NCBI RefSeq assembly: GCF_003660455.1 | Contig: NZ_QZVR01000019.1 | Location: forward strand, 53,966-117,965 | Length of the DNA stretch: 64,000 nucleotides | Origin: Nocardioides ferulae | GTDB lineage: Bacteria; Actinomycetota; Actinomycetes; Propionibacteriales; Nocardioidaceae | Direction of reading: 5' to 3' | Shown here: positions 41,281 to 49,767 of the stretch, in pieces | How positions within the stretch are numbered: position 1 is the first letter of the stretch | Layout: each line of letters begins with the position of its first letter | Made by a program: the position numbers and the translations under genes | The notes under the pieces: generated by a model | What the model was told of the DNA's origin: nothing | Seen by the model: the letters and a program-made list of their open reading frames with translations, nothing else | The model's database searches: none

Positions 41281-41889
41281 TCAGCGGACCAGCTCGACGA
41301 CCGTCAGCGCCGCGAGCAGCAGGCACACCGCCGACCCGGCGTAGTGCAGCACGTGCAGCTTGAGCCACCTCAGCAGCGCGCGCCCGACCAGGACCGCGAG
41401 GCCGCTGACCGTGAGCAGCGCGGCCAGGGCGCCGGCCCACACGCTCACCGGCTCGCCGTACTTGGCGACCAGCGAGATCGTCAGCAGCTGCGACAGGTCG
41501 CCCCACTCGGCGGCGAAGAGCACCAGGAACGAGGCCAGCACGGCGCGCCAGCCGCTCGCGTCGGTGGCCTTCGCCGCGATTTCGTCCTCCTGCTCGGCCG
41601 CCTCCTGCGCGGCCTCGTGGTGGCCGCGGCCCTCCCGGAAGAGCAGCACCGCACCGAACAGGAACAGCAGCGCGGCGGCGCCCTTGACCACCTCGTCGGG
41701 CAGGAACGAGACCACCTGCCCCAGGGCCACCGCCAAGGTGACCTGGAGCGCGAAGGCGAGCCCGACGCCCAGCCAGACCAGCACGGGGCGGTACTTCGTC
41801 GACAGGACCAGCGTCGCCAGGAACGTCTTGTCGGGCAGCTCGACGAGGAAGATGGCGCCGAAGGTCAGCGCGATGACGGCGAGATCCAC
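41281..41889 (-). CDS. TMEM165/GDT1 family cation transporter
   Basis: A 202-residue membrane protein with six or seven helices in two repeats, each holding the GDT1 signature E-x-x-D-[KLR]-[TS]: ELPDKTF in the first half and EWGDLSQ in the second. Family members move Mn2+ or Ca2+ against H+; bacterial ones (MneA-like) export manganese. The central linker is acidic and His-containing (EGRGHHEAAQEAAEQEDE). It follows pheA by 3 bp on the same strand, so is probably co-transcribed. Confidence 0.92.
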   Translation of the reverse strand: MDLAVIALTFGAIFLVELPDKTFLATLVLSTKYRPVLVWLGVGLAFALQVTLAVALGQVVSFLPDEVVKGAAALLFLFGAVLLFREGRGHHEAAQEAAEQEDEIAAKATDASGWRAVLASFLVLFAAEWGDLSQLLTISLVAKYGEPVSVWAGALAALLTVSGLAVLVGRALLRWLKLHVLHYAGSAVCLLLAALTVVELVR

Positions 41890-41892
41890 GGC

Positions 41893-42747
41893 TCAGACGC
41901 TACGACTGCGCTCGCGGAACGCATCGGCCGGGTAGACGCCCAGCACCTTCACCTCGGTGGTGAAGAACTGCAGCTCCTCCAGGGCCCGCTTCACCCCGAC
42001 GTGGTCGGGGTGGCCGTCCACCTCGGCCAGGAACTGGGTGGCCGCGAACTCGCCGCCGACCATGTAGCTCTCGAGCTTGGTCATGTTGACGCCGTTGGTG
42101 GCGAACCCGCCCAGCGCCTTGTAGAGCGCGGCCGGCAGGTTGCGCACGTTGAAGATGAAGCTGGTGACGACCGGGCCGTTGTCGGCCGCGGCGTGCACCA
42201 GGTCGCGGGAGAGCACCACGAACCGGGTGGTGTTGTGCTCCTCGTCCTCGACGTCCTCGGCCAGCACCTCCAGCCCGTAGGTCTCGGCGGCCAGCGGCGG
42301 CGAGATCGCCGCGACGCCGGGGTCGCCGCCCTCGGCGACCTCGCGAGCCGCGCCGGCGGTGTCGCCGGAGATCACCGCGGTGAGGCCGTGCTCGCGGATC
42401 ACCCGCCGGCACTGGCCCAGGGCGTGCACGTGGCTGCGTACGGTGTGGACGCCGTCGAGCGAGGCGCCCGGCAGCCCCATCAGGTGGAACCGGATGCGCA
42501 GGAAGTGCTCGGCGATGATGTAGAGACCCGAGCTGGGCAGGAAGTGGTGGATGTCGGCCACCCGGCCGGCGATCGAGTTGTCGATCGGGATCATCGCCAG
42601 GTCGGCCTCGCCGGTCTCGACCGCGGCGAAGACGTCCTCGAACGACGCGCACGGCAGGGTCTCCCAGTCGGGGTAGTGCTGCATGCACACCATGTGGGAG
42701 TTGCTGCCGGGCTCGCCCTGATAGGCGATGCGTCGCGAGGCGTTCAC
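41893..42747 (-). CDS. pheA: Prephenate dehydratase
   Basis: A 284-residue enzyme turning prephenate into phenylpyruvate (phenylalanine synthesis). Catalytic domain: IAYQGEPGSNSHMV, MIPIDNSIAGRV, and the NTTRFVVLSRD motif with the essential Thr. C-terminal ACT domain for Phe feedback begins near residue 190 (VVTSFIFNVRNLPAALYKALGGFATNGVNMTKLESYMV, containing the ESRP-equivalent KLESYM). Monofunctional (no chorismate mutase). Upstream, divergent, is a DUF4446 gene. Confidence 0.96.
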   Translation of the reverse strand: MNASRRIAYQGEPGSNSHMVCMQHYPDWETLPCASFEDVFAAVETGEADLAMIPIDNSIAGRVADIHHFLPSSGLYIIAEHFLRIRFHLMGLPGASLDGVHTVRSHVHALGQCRRVIREHGLTAVISGDTAGAAREVAEGGDPGVAAISPPLAAETYGLEVLAEDVEDEEHNTTRFVVLSRDLVHAAADNGPVVTSFIFNVRNLPAALYKALGGFATNGVNMTKLESYMVGGEFAATQFLAEVDGHPDHVGVKRALEELQFFTTEVKVLGVYPADAFRERSRSV

Positions 42748-42770
42748 GCCTGGAGTTTAGTGTCGGGGGC

Positions 42771-43169
42771 GTGCTGGTCCTCGCCGTGCTCGCTCTCGTG
42801 GTCGCCCTGCTCGCCCTGCTGCTGGCGGTGGTCGGCCTGCGCCGGCAGGGCGCCGCCCGTCGCCGCCCGGGTGCCGAGTCGCTCCCCGAGGACGTGCCGG
42901 GTCTGCGCCAGGAGGTCGCCGCGCTGCGCCGGGAGGCGCGCGACGCCCTGCGTCACCTCGCGGTCGTCCGGTACGACGCGTTCGGCGACATGGGCGGGCA
43001 CCTGTCCTGGTCCCTGGCGCTGCTCGACGACGCCGGCAACGGGGTGGTGCTGACGTCGATCTCCGGGCGCAGCGAGGCGCGCACCTACGCCAAGAGCGTC
43101 GCCGGGTGGACCAGCGAGCAGCAGCTCTCGCCGGAGGAGTCCGAGGCCATCGCCGCGGCCCGTCCTTGA
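42771..43169 (+). CDS. DUF4446 family protein
   Basis: A 132-residue protein with one N-terminal membrane helix (LVLAVLALVVALLALLLAVVGL), a coiled-coil-like linker and the DUF4446 core RHLAVVRYDAFGDMGGHLSWSLALLD...GVVLTSISGRSEARTYAKSV. The family is widespread in Gram-positives and of unknown function. It is commonly found near pheA and serS in actinobacteria, as here. GTG start at the beginning of the membrane helix. Confidence 0.9.
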   Translation: MLVLAVLALVVALLALLLAVVGLRRQGAARRRPGAESLPEDVPGLRQEVAALRREARDALRHLAVVRYDAFGDMGGHLSWSLALLDDAGNGVVLTSISGRSEARTYAKSVAGWTSEQQLSPEESEAIAAARP

Positions 43170-43179
43170 CGGTGGTCGC

Positions 43180-44754
43180 TCAGCGCGGCACCCGGACCAG
43201 CACCCGACCGTGCAGGCACTCCATGTGCAGCTCGCGGCCGAGGCCGATCGAGTCGCCGTCGAGCTGACGGGGGGTGTCGATGTTGGCCCGGATCGACACG
43301 GTGGCGCCGGTCATCCGGTTGATCAGGTCGTCGGTGTGCGGACGCTTGAGCAGCACCCGCCAGGCCAGCGGGATCCAGGCCAGGAAGTTGCGCGGGTGCA
43401 GCACGACCACGTCGAGCTGGCCGTCGTCGATGGCGGCGTCGGGCAGCAGCGGCATGCCCGCCTGGAGGAACCCGACGTTGCCGACGACCACGGTGCGGGC
43501 GCGGTGCTTGGTGAACTCGCCGCCGTCGACGGAGATCTCGACCTTCACGGCCGGGAACATCAGCGACTTCAGCCCGGACACCACGTAGGCGACCCAGCCG
43601 ACGCGCTTCTTGAGGTCCTCGTTGACGCCCTCCATGATCGCGGCGTCGAAGCCCATGCCGGCCATCACCATGAAGTGGGTGTCCTCGATGCCGTCGCCGC
43701 CGACGGAGACCAGGTCGATGGCCTGGTCCTGGCCGTGCAGCGCGTTGTCGATCGCCGAGCGGATGTAGAGCGGGATCGCCAGGTTGCGGGCCAGGAGGTT
43801 GCCGGTGCCGGCGGGGATGATCCCGACCGGGATGCCCGTGCCGGCCAACTCGGCGCACACCTCGCGCACCGTGCCGTCGCCGCCGCAGACCATCACCAGC
43901 TCCGCGCCGTCGGCGGCCGCGGCGGCCGCCATGCCCGTGCCGGGGTCCTCGACGGTCGTGAAGTGCCAGCTCGGCTCCGCCCAGCCGGCTTCCGCGGCCA
44001 TCGAGTCGACGAGGTGGCGGAACTGGCCGACGTCCTCCACCTTGATCGGGTTCAGCACCATCGCCAGCCGGCGCCTGGGCCCGTAGACCTCGGGCAGCGG
44101 CTCGGCCCGCGACGCGGTGGTGACCGGCAGCGGGTTGTAGAGCGCCAGGCCGAGGAAGACGACGCCGACCCCGAGCAGCAGACCACCGACGACGTCGCTG
44201 GGGTAGTGGCGGCCCAGCAGCACCCGGTCCAGGCAGACGACGAGCATCACCAGGGCAACGCCGGCGTAGGCGAGCCGGCGCACCGACCGGCGGCGCACCA
44301 GCATCAGCACCAGCAGCATCACCACTCCGCCGAGGGCGGCGACCGAGGAGGCGTGACCGGAGGGGAACGAGTTGGAGCTCAGCACGAAGTCGGGGTGCTG
44401 CCAGTCGGGCCGCTCCCGCCCGATCCAGAGCTTCAGGCCCGTGGTGGCCAGGCCGGTGGCGCTGACCACGAGGACGGCGAACACCCCGGCGCGGCGGTAG
44501 CCCTTGACCCACATGGTGATGCCGAGGAGCGCGGTCATCACGGTCATGCCGATGGTGCCGAAGACCACCTCGACCCACCGCAGCGGGTGCCAGAGCCAGC
44601 CGGCGTCGGTGGCCCAGCGCTGCGCGGGGTCGCCGCGGTCGTCGAGCTCGGCCACCGAGGCCCAACCCTGGGTGGTGGCCATCGCGAGCAGCGCCAGGGA
44701 GATCAAGCAGAGGGCGGCGACGCCCAGCGGGGCGAGGCGTGGGCGGTCGAGCAC
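43180..44754 (-). CDS. Bifunctional PAP2 phosphatase/diacylglycerol kinase family protein
   Basis: A 524-residue fusion. The first about 200 residues are a membrane PAP2 lipid phosphatase with five or six helices: KLWIGRERPDW (motif 1), SFPSGHAS (motif 2) and GRHYPSDVVGG (motif 3). The second part is a lipid/diacylglycerol kinase catalytic domain with VCGGDGTVREVCAEL and GIIPAGTGNLLARNL. It probably interconverts phosphatidate or related polyprenyl phosphates with their alcohols. GTG start 44754. The 188 bp to serS is a divergent promoter region with no gene. Confidence 0.92.
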   Translation of the reverse strand: MLDRPRLAPLGVAALCLISLALLAMATTQGWASVAELDDRGDPAQRWATDAGWLWHPLRWVEVVFGTIGMTVMTALLGITMWVKGYRRAGVFAVLVVSATGLATTGLKLWIGRERPDWQHPDFVLSSNSFPSGHASSVAALGGVVMLLVLMLVRRRSVRRLAYAGVALVMLVVCLDRVLLGRHYPSDVVGGLLLGVGVVFLGLALYNPLPVTTASRAEPLPEVYGPRRRLAMVLNPIKVEDVGQFRHLVDSMAAEAGWAEPSWHFTTVEDPGTGMAAAAAADGAELVMVCGGDGTVREVCAELAGTGIPVGIIPAGTGNLLARNLAIPLYIRSAIDNALHGQDQAIDLVSVGGDGIEDTHFMVMAGMGFDAAIMEGVNEDLKKRVGWVAYVVSGLKSLMFPAVKVEISVDGGEFTKHRARTVVVGNVGFLQAGMPLLPDAAIDDGQLDVVVLHPRNFLAWIPLAWRVLLKRPHTDDLINRMTGATVSIRANIDTPRQLDGDSIGLGRELHMECLHGRVLVRVPR

Positions 44755-44942
44755 GCGGCTCCTCTCGGGTACGGCGGCCGCGGGGCTGGCCGGCAGTGCG
44801 CGCTCCCGGCGGGCGGCCTGGTCAGTATGCCGCGCCGCGGGCGGTGTGGCCGTATCCGCGGCGCGGTGGCCGCCCTCTCCGCGGCCGCTCTCGCGGCCTA
44901 TCTGCGGTGCGGGCGCGAGGTGGCGGCCGATAGCCTGGGCCC

Positions 44943-46214
44943 ATGATCGACCCCAAGCTGCTGCGCGACGAGCCCGACCGGGTGCGCGCCGCCCAGGCCA
45001 AGCGCGGGCTCTCCGCCGACGTCGTCGACCGGGCCGTCGCCGCGGACGCCGCCCGACGCGCCGCGATCGGCCGCTTCGAGGCGCTCCGCGCGGAGCAGAA
45101 GCAGCTCGGCAAGCAGGTCGCGAAGGCGCAGGGGGAGGAGAAGCAGCAGCTGCTGGCCCGCACCAAGGAGCTCGCGGCCGGCGTCAAGGCGGCCGAGGCC
45201 GAGCAGGCGGAGGCCGAGCAGCAGTGGCAGGCCGAGCTGCTGGCGATCCCCAACCTGGCCGCCGACGAGGCCCCGGCCGGTGGCGAGGACGACTACACGG
45301 TCATCGAGCACGTCGGCGAGCCGGCGCAGTTCGACTTCGAGCCACGCGACCACGTCGAGCTGGGCCGCATCCTCGGCGCGATCGACCTCGAGCGCGGCGC
45401 CAAGGTGTCCGGCTCCCGGTTCTACTTCCTCACCGGCGTGGGCGCCGAGCTCGAGCTGGCGCTGGTCAACCTCGCGATGGCCCAGGCCCGTGAGACCGGC
45501 TTCACGCAGGTCATCGCTCCGTCGATGGTGCGGCCGCGGGCGATGGAGGGCACCGGCTTCCTCGGCCAGGCCGCCGACGACGTCTACCGCATCGAGGGCC
45601 AGGAGATGTACCTCGTCGGCACCTCCGAGGTGCCGATGGCGGCCTACCACTCCGACGAGATCCTCGACGCCGAGAGCCTGCCGCTGCGTTACGCGGCGTT
45701 CAGCCCGTGCTTCCGCAAGGAGGCCGGCTCGCACGGCAAGGACACCCGCGGCATCTTCCGGGTGCACTGGTTCGACAAGGTCGAGATGTTCGTCTACACG
45801 ACGCTCGAGGAGTCCTTCGCCGAGCACCAGCGGCTGCTGGGCCTCGAGAAGCGGTTCCTCGACAAGCTCGAGCTGTCCTACCGGGTGATCGACACCGCCG
45901 CGGGCGACCTCGGCCTCTCGGCGCAGCGCAAGTTCGACTGCGAGGCGTGGATCCCCACCCAGGGGCGCTACCGCGAGCTGACCTCAACCTCGAACTGCAC
46001 CGAGTTCCAGAGCCGCCGGCTCGACATCCGGGGCCGGTTCCCCGACGGCACCAAGCCGCTGGCCACCCTCAACGGCACCCTCTGCGCGATCCCCCGGGCG
46101 ATCGTGGCGATCCTCGAGACCCACCAGCAGGCCGACGGGTCGGTGCGGGTGCCCGAGGCGCTGCGGCCCTACCTGGGCGGGCGCGAGGTCCTGGAGCCGG
46201 TGACGCGACCGTGA
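44943..46214 (+). CDS. serS: Serine--tRNA ligase
   Basis: A 423-residue class II aminoacyl-tRNA synthetase. The N-terminal tRNA-binding coiled coil (about residues 25-110: FEALRAEQKQLGKQVAKAQ...) is followed by the catalytic domain: motif 2 FSPCFRKEAGSHGKDTRGIFRVHWFDKVEMF, serine-binding TSEVPM, and motif 3 NGTLCAIPRAIVAILE. Complete and of normal length. First gene of an operon with HAD, GNAT and HAD genes, each overlapping by 4 bp. Confidence 0.97.
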   Translation: MIDPKLLRDEPDRVRAAQAKRGLSADVVDRAVAADAARRAAIGRFEALRAEQKQLGKQVAKAQGEEKQQLLARTKELAAGVKAAEAEQAEAEQQWQAELLAIPNLAADEAPAGGEDDYTVIEHVGEPAQFDFEPRDHVELGRILGAIDLERGAKVSGSRFYFLTGVGAELELALVNLAMAQARETGFTQVIAPSMVRPRAMEGTGFLGQAADDVYRIEGQEMYLVGTSEVPMAAYHSDEILDAESLPLRYAAFSPCFRKEAGSHGKDTRGIFRVHWFDKVEMFVYTTLEESFAEHQRLLGLEKRFLDKLELSYRVIDTAAGDLGLSAQRKFDCEAWIPTQGRYRELTSTSNCTEFQSRRLDIRGRFPDGTKPLATLNGTLCAIPRAIVAILETHQQADGSVRVPEALRPYLGGREVLEPVTRP

Positions 46215-47128
46215 CCGACCCACGACCGGCACCGGAGCGTCTCCCCGCCCCGGACGACGACTGGCGCCCGCGCCTGGTGGCGCTCGACATCGACGGCACC
46301 CTGCTGAAGTGGGTCGAGGGCGCCGGCATGACCCACGAGGAGATCTCACCGCGGGTCTACGACGCGGTGCACCGCGCGCTCGCCGCCGGCGCCCACGTGG
46401 TGCTGGCCAGCGGCCGCTCGCCGCACGGCATGACCACGGTGGCCGACCTGCTCGACCTGCACGGTGGGGCGGGCGACCGGCTGTGGGTGGTCTCCAGCAA
46501 CGGTGCCGTCGTCTCGCGCTACCCACCCCTCGAGGTCGTGCACGAGGAGACCTTCGACGCCCGGCCCGCGGTGCACGCGATCCTCCGGCGGCACCCCGCC
46601 GCGCTGGTCGCGGTCGAGGAGCGCGGCGTCGGCTACCGGGTCAACGCCCCGTTCCCCGACGGGGAGCTGTCCGGGGACATGATCCTCACCGAGATCGACG
46701 AGCTGGTGGCCGGTCCGGTCAGCCGTGTGATCATCCGCGACCCCGCCTCGACCGCCGACGAGTTCGTCGAGATGGCCCGCGACCTCGGCCTGCACGGCAC
46801 CAACTACGTCGTCGGCTGGACCGCCTGGCTCGACCTGGCCCCGGTCGGCGTCGACAAGGCCTCGGGGCTGGCCTACGTCGCGGAGCGGCTCGGCCTGACC
46901 CGCGACGACGTGCTGGCGATGGGCGACGGGCGCAACGACATCGAGATGCTCACCTGGGCGCGGCGCGGCGTGGCGATGGGGCAGGCGATCCAGCCGGTGC
47001 TCGACGTCGCCGACGCGGTCACCGCCAGCGTCTACGAGGACGGCGTCGCCGACGAGCTGGACCGCTGGTTCCCACCGGCCGACGCGACCGACCTGGACGA
47101 CGCCGGGCCTGTGCGGGACGCCGGGTGA
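46211..47128 (+). CDS. Cof-type HAD family hydrolase
   Basis: A 305-residue HAD phosphatase: motif I VALDIDGTLL with nucleophile Asp and acid/base Asp, motif II VLASGRSPHG, motif III Lys in VDKASGLAYV and motif IV GDGRNDIEML. The C2B cap of the Cof type lies between motifs II and III. Substrate is probably a sugar phosphate or flavin phosphate. GTG 46211 overlaps the serS stop by 4 bp; the stop overlaps the GNAT gene. Confidence 0.9.
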   Translation: MTDPRPAPERLPAPDDDWRPRLVALDIDGTLLKWVEGAGMTHEEISPRVYDAVHRALAAGAHVVLASGRSPHGMTTVADLLDLHGGAGDRLWVVSSNGAVVSRYPPLEVVHEETFDARPAVHAILRRHPAALVAVEERGVGYRVNAPFPDGELSGDMILTEIDELVAGPVSRVIIRDPASTADEFVEMARDLGLHGTNYVVGWTAWLDLAPVGVDKASGLAYVAERLGLTRDDVLAMGDGRNDIEMLTWARRGVAMGQAIQPVLDVADAVTASVYEDGVADELDRWFPPADATDLDDAGPVRDAG

Positions 47129-47631
47129 GCGGCGGACCCCCGCCGATGGTGGCCACCGAGCGGCTGCGGCTGCCGCTGTGGACCGCCGCCGACGTGGCCG
47201 CGATCCTGGGCGGCGAGCACCATCCGCACTGGCACCGCGACTACCCGCGCCCCGACGACCGTGACGTGGCGACTCTGTGGCACGACGGGGACCCCTGGGG
47301 CCCACGGCACATCGTCCGCGGCAGCACCGCCCTGGGCTCGATCGGGTTCTTCGGGCCGCCCGAGCCCGCCGACGACGGCGTGCCGGAGGCCGAGGTCGGC
47401 TACGGGCTGGTCCGCGAGGCCTGGGGCTGGGGCTTCGCGACCGAGGCGCTGCGGGCGCTGCTCGCCGAGACCGACCGGCTCGGCGTGCGGGTGCGCGCCT
47501 CGGTGCAGCCCGAGAACGCTGCGAGCCTGAAGGTGCTGGCCAAGTGCGGCTTCACCGGCCTGCGCGGCTCCGACGAGGACGGCAACCTGGTGATGGCCCG
47601 TCCGCTCCCCAGCCCCGAGACGGGCGCATGA
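47125..47631 (+). CDS. GNAT family N-acetyltransferase
   Basis: A 168-residue acetyltransferase of RimJ/RimL-like shape: TERLRLPLWTAADVAAIL at the N-terminus, the acetyl-CoA pyrophosphate loop YGLVREAWGWGFATEALRAL, and VQPENAASLKVLAKCGFTGL at the C-terminus. Acceptor unknown. Sits between two HAD phosphatase genes with 4-bp overlaps on both sides. Confidence 0.9.
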   Translation: MSGGPPPMVATERLRLPLWTAADVAAILGGEHHPHWHRDYPRPDDRDVATLWHDGDPWGPRHIVRGSTALGSIGFFGPPEPADDGVPEAEVGYGLVREAWGWGFATEALRALLAETDRLGVRVRASVQPENAASLKVLAKCGFTGLRGSDEDGNLVMARPLPSPETGA

Positions 47632-48452
47632 CCGCGGCGGCCGGACCAGCCGACGGCGCCGGGCTGCCCCGGCTGGTCGCGACCGACCTCGACGGCACCC
47701 TGGTCCGCTCCGACGGCACCGTCTCCGACTACACCCGCGACGTGCTCCTCGAGGTCGAGCGGCGGGGGGTGCCGGTCGTGTTCGTCACCGGCCGGCCGCT
47801 GCGCTGGGCGGCCGACGTCTTCGACTACGTCGGCGAGCACGGCCTGGCGATCGTCTCCAACGGCGCGCTGGTGTGGGACGTCGCGGCCGACGCCGCCCGG
47901 CTGACCCGCCCGATCCCCGCGGAGCTGGTGCTCGAGGTCTGCCGCGAGCTGCGCGAGGCCGTGCCCGGCACGGCGTACGCCGTCGAGGGCGACCACGGCA
48001 TCGCCCTCGAACCGCAGTTCCGGGAGCGCTACCAGGTGCCAGACGGGGCTCGCCGGGGACCACTGGAAGAGCTGGTGGCCGAGCCCGTGCTCAAGCTCCT
48101 GGCCCGGCACGAGGAGCTGTCGCCGCAGGAGTTCTGGGACCTCGCCGAGGAGATCCTGCTCGGTCGGCTGGTGATCACCTGGTCGTCGTCGACGACGCTG
48201 CTGGAGATCAGCGGCCCCGGGGTCACCAAGGCGACCACGCTGGAGCTGCTCTGCCGCGACCTGGGCGTCGCGGCCGGCGAGGTGCTGGCCTTCGGCGACA
48301 TGCCCAACGACCTGCCGATGCTCAGCTGGGCCGGCACCGCCTACGCGATGGCCGATGCCCACCCGACGGTCACCGCCGCGGCCAGCCACATCGCTCCCGG
48401 ACACGACGACGACGGTGTCGCGAAGGTCCTGGCTGAGGTGTTCGGCCTGTGA
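47628..48452 (+). CDS. HAD family hydrolase (Cof-type)
   Basis: A 274-residue HAD phosphatase, a second one in the operon: motif I VATDLDGTLVRSDG, motif II VFVTGRPLRW, motif III Lys in VTKATTLELL and motif IV GDMPNDLPML. Distinct in sequence from the first HAD protein, so probably another substrate. ATG 47628 overlaps the GNAT stop. Last gene of the serS operon. Confidence 0.9.
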   Translation: MTAAAGPADGAGLPRLVATDLDGTLVRSDGTVSDYTRDVLLEVERRGVPVVFVTGRPLRWAADVFDYVGEHGLAIVSNGALVWDVAADAARLTRPIPAELVLEVCRELREAVPGTAYAVEGDHGIALEPQFRERYQVPDGARRGPLEELVAEPVLKLLARHEELSPQEFWDLAEEILLGRLVITWSSSTTLLEISGPGVTKATTLELLCRDLGVAAGEVLAFGDMPNDLPMLSWAGTAYAMADAHPTVTAAASHIAPGHDDDGVAKVLAEVFGL

Positions 48453-48474
48453 TCTGGTGGGATGGTCTGCTGTG

Positions 48475-49065
48475 ATGCCCCCTGTGCTTCCGCTCGCCGC
48501 ACGTCTGCTCGCCGCCCTCGTCCTGCTCGCCGGGGCCCTCGTGATCGGCCCCGCCCCCGCGGCGTACGCCTGCAGCTGCAAGTCGGCGACCGTCGCCCAG
48601 CACGCCGAGGACGCCGACGCGGTCTTCCAAGGGGTGATCGTGGAGCGGCCGGAGCGGGTGCCCGGTGAGCGCCGGCTGGTCTACCGGGTGGAGGTCGACC
48701 GGGTCTACCAGGGCACCGTCGACGACACCGTCGAGGTGAGCACCGCTGCGGACTCCTCGGTGTGCGGTCTGCCGGATCTGCCGCTCGACCGGGACGTGCT
48801 GTTCTTCGCAGACGGCTCCGCGAGCTCGTGGCGGGTCAACAGCTGCGGGGGCACCGCCGTCGCCACGGGCGCGCTCGTCGCGCGGGTGGAGTCGAAGCTC
48901 GGAGAGTGGCAGCCCGAGCCCACGCCCGCCCCGGACCACGCGACGCTCACGCCTGTCGCCGACGGCGACCCCGAGACGTTCACCCGGGTCGCCGCTCCGG
49001 GGCTGGCGATGGTGATCGCCGGCCTGCTCGGTCTGTTGCTGGTACGCCGCCTGGGCGGCCGCTGA
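48475..49065 (+). CDS. Secreted, membrane-anchored TIMP/NTR-like protein
   Basis: A 196-residue protein: signal peptide to about residue 32 (ending PAAYA), then mature N-terminus CSCKSATVAQHAEDADAVFQGVIV. A Cys-x-Cys at the new N-terminus followed by a beta-barrel (RRLVYRVEVDRVYQGTVDDTVEVSTA) is the pattern of netrin/TIMP-like (NTR) domains; two more cysteines (SSVCGLP, VNSCGG) could complete disulfides. A C-terminal helix (AAPGLAMVIAGLLGLLLV) and RRLGGR tail would anchor it facing outward. Role unknown; TIMPs inhibit metalloproteases, but inhibition is not implied for bacterial members. Confidence 0.75.
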   Translation: MPPVLPLAARLLAALVLLAGALVIGPAPAAYACSCKSATVAQHAEDADAVFQGVIVERPERVPGERRLVYRVEVDRVYQGTVDDTVEVSTAADSSVCGLPDLPLDRDVLFFADGSASSWRVNSCGGTAVATGALVARVESKLGEWQPEPTPAPDHATLTPVADGDPETFTRVAAPGLAMVIAGLLGLLLVRRLGGR

Positions 49066-49077
49066 CCGCGGCTACCG

Positions 49078-49118
49078 GTGGGTCGAGCCGCCGGTGGTCG
49101 AGTCTGCCGAGACCCCGC
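49078..49118. repeat. GGTGGTCGAG...GAGACC interspersed repeat variant
   Basis: GGTGGGTCGAGCCGCC followed by GGTGGTCGAGTCTGCCGAGACCCC, filling the gap between two convergent genes. Same motif family, in opposite orientation, as at 33037-33096. Confidence 0.5.
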
Positions 49119-49712
49119 TCAGAGGTACATGCCGCCGGACTCGCCGGGTCGTGGCGCGCCCTGGCCCGGCTCGGGCCCCGGCTGACCGGGCTGCTGGCCG
49201 AGCATCCCCTGGGGCAGGCCGCGGCGCATCTGCTCGATCTGGGCGCGCGCGGCCATCTGCTGGGCGTAGATCGCGGTCTGGATGCCGTGGAAGAGCCCCT
49301 CGAGCCAGCCCACCAGCTGAGCCTGGGCGATGCGCAGCTCGCCGTCGGAGGGGGTGCCCTCGTCGGTGAACGGCAGCGTGAGGCGGTCTAGCTCCTCGAC
49401 CAGCTCGGGGGCCAGGCCCTCCTCGAGCTCCTTGATCGAGGCACGGTGGATGTCGCGCAGCCGGTTGCGGCTGGCCTCGTCCAGAGGCGCGGCCTTCACC
49501 TCCTCGAGCAGCTGACGGATCATGCTGCCGATGCGCATGACCTTCGCCGGCTGCTCGACCAGGTCGGTGATGGCGCGCTCGTCGTCGGAGCCCCCGTCGC
49601 CGTCGTCGTCTGAGGAGACCCGGAGGGCGGATGCGGGCACCGAGCCCATCGGCTGGCCGTCGGGGCCGATGATGACGACCTGCTGCTCCTGCTCGTCCGG
49701 CTTCTCGCTCAT
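49119..49712 (-). CDS. bpa: Bacterial proteasome activator (Bpa/DUF2587)
   Basis: A 197-residue protein of the Bpa (PafE, DUF2587) family, which forms dodecameric rings and opens the 20S proteasome for ATP-independent degradation. Family core: DLVEQPAKVMRIGSMIRQLLEEVKAAPLDEASRNRLRDIHRASIKELEEGLAPELVEEL, then AQAQLVGWLEGLFHGIQTAI. It ends GMYL; Bpa of mycobacteria ends GQYL, the tail that docks into the proteasome, so the key penultimate Tyr is kept. I use ATG 49712; ATG 49730 is possible. Presence implies a proteasome in this organism. Confidence 0.93.
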   Translation of the reverse strand: MSEKPDEQEQQVVIIGPDGQPMGSVPASALRVSSDDDGDGGSDDERAITDLVEQPAKVMRIGSMIRQLLEEVKAAPLDEASRNRLRDIHRASIKELEEGLAPELVEELDRLTLPFTDEGTPSDGELRIAQAQLVGWLEGLFHGIQTAIYAQQMAARAQIEQMRRGLPQGMLGQQPGQPGPEPGQGAPRPGESGGMYL

Positions 49713-49767
49713 GGATCCAAACCTATCCATGCCTTGGTGACCTCGGGCCGGCGCACGCCACGGATGG

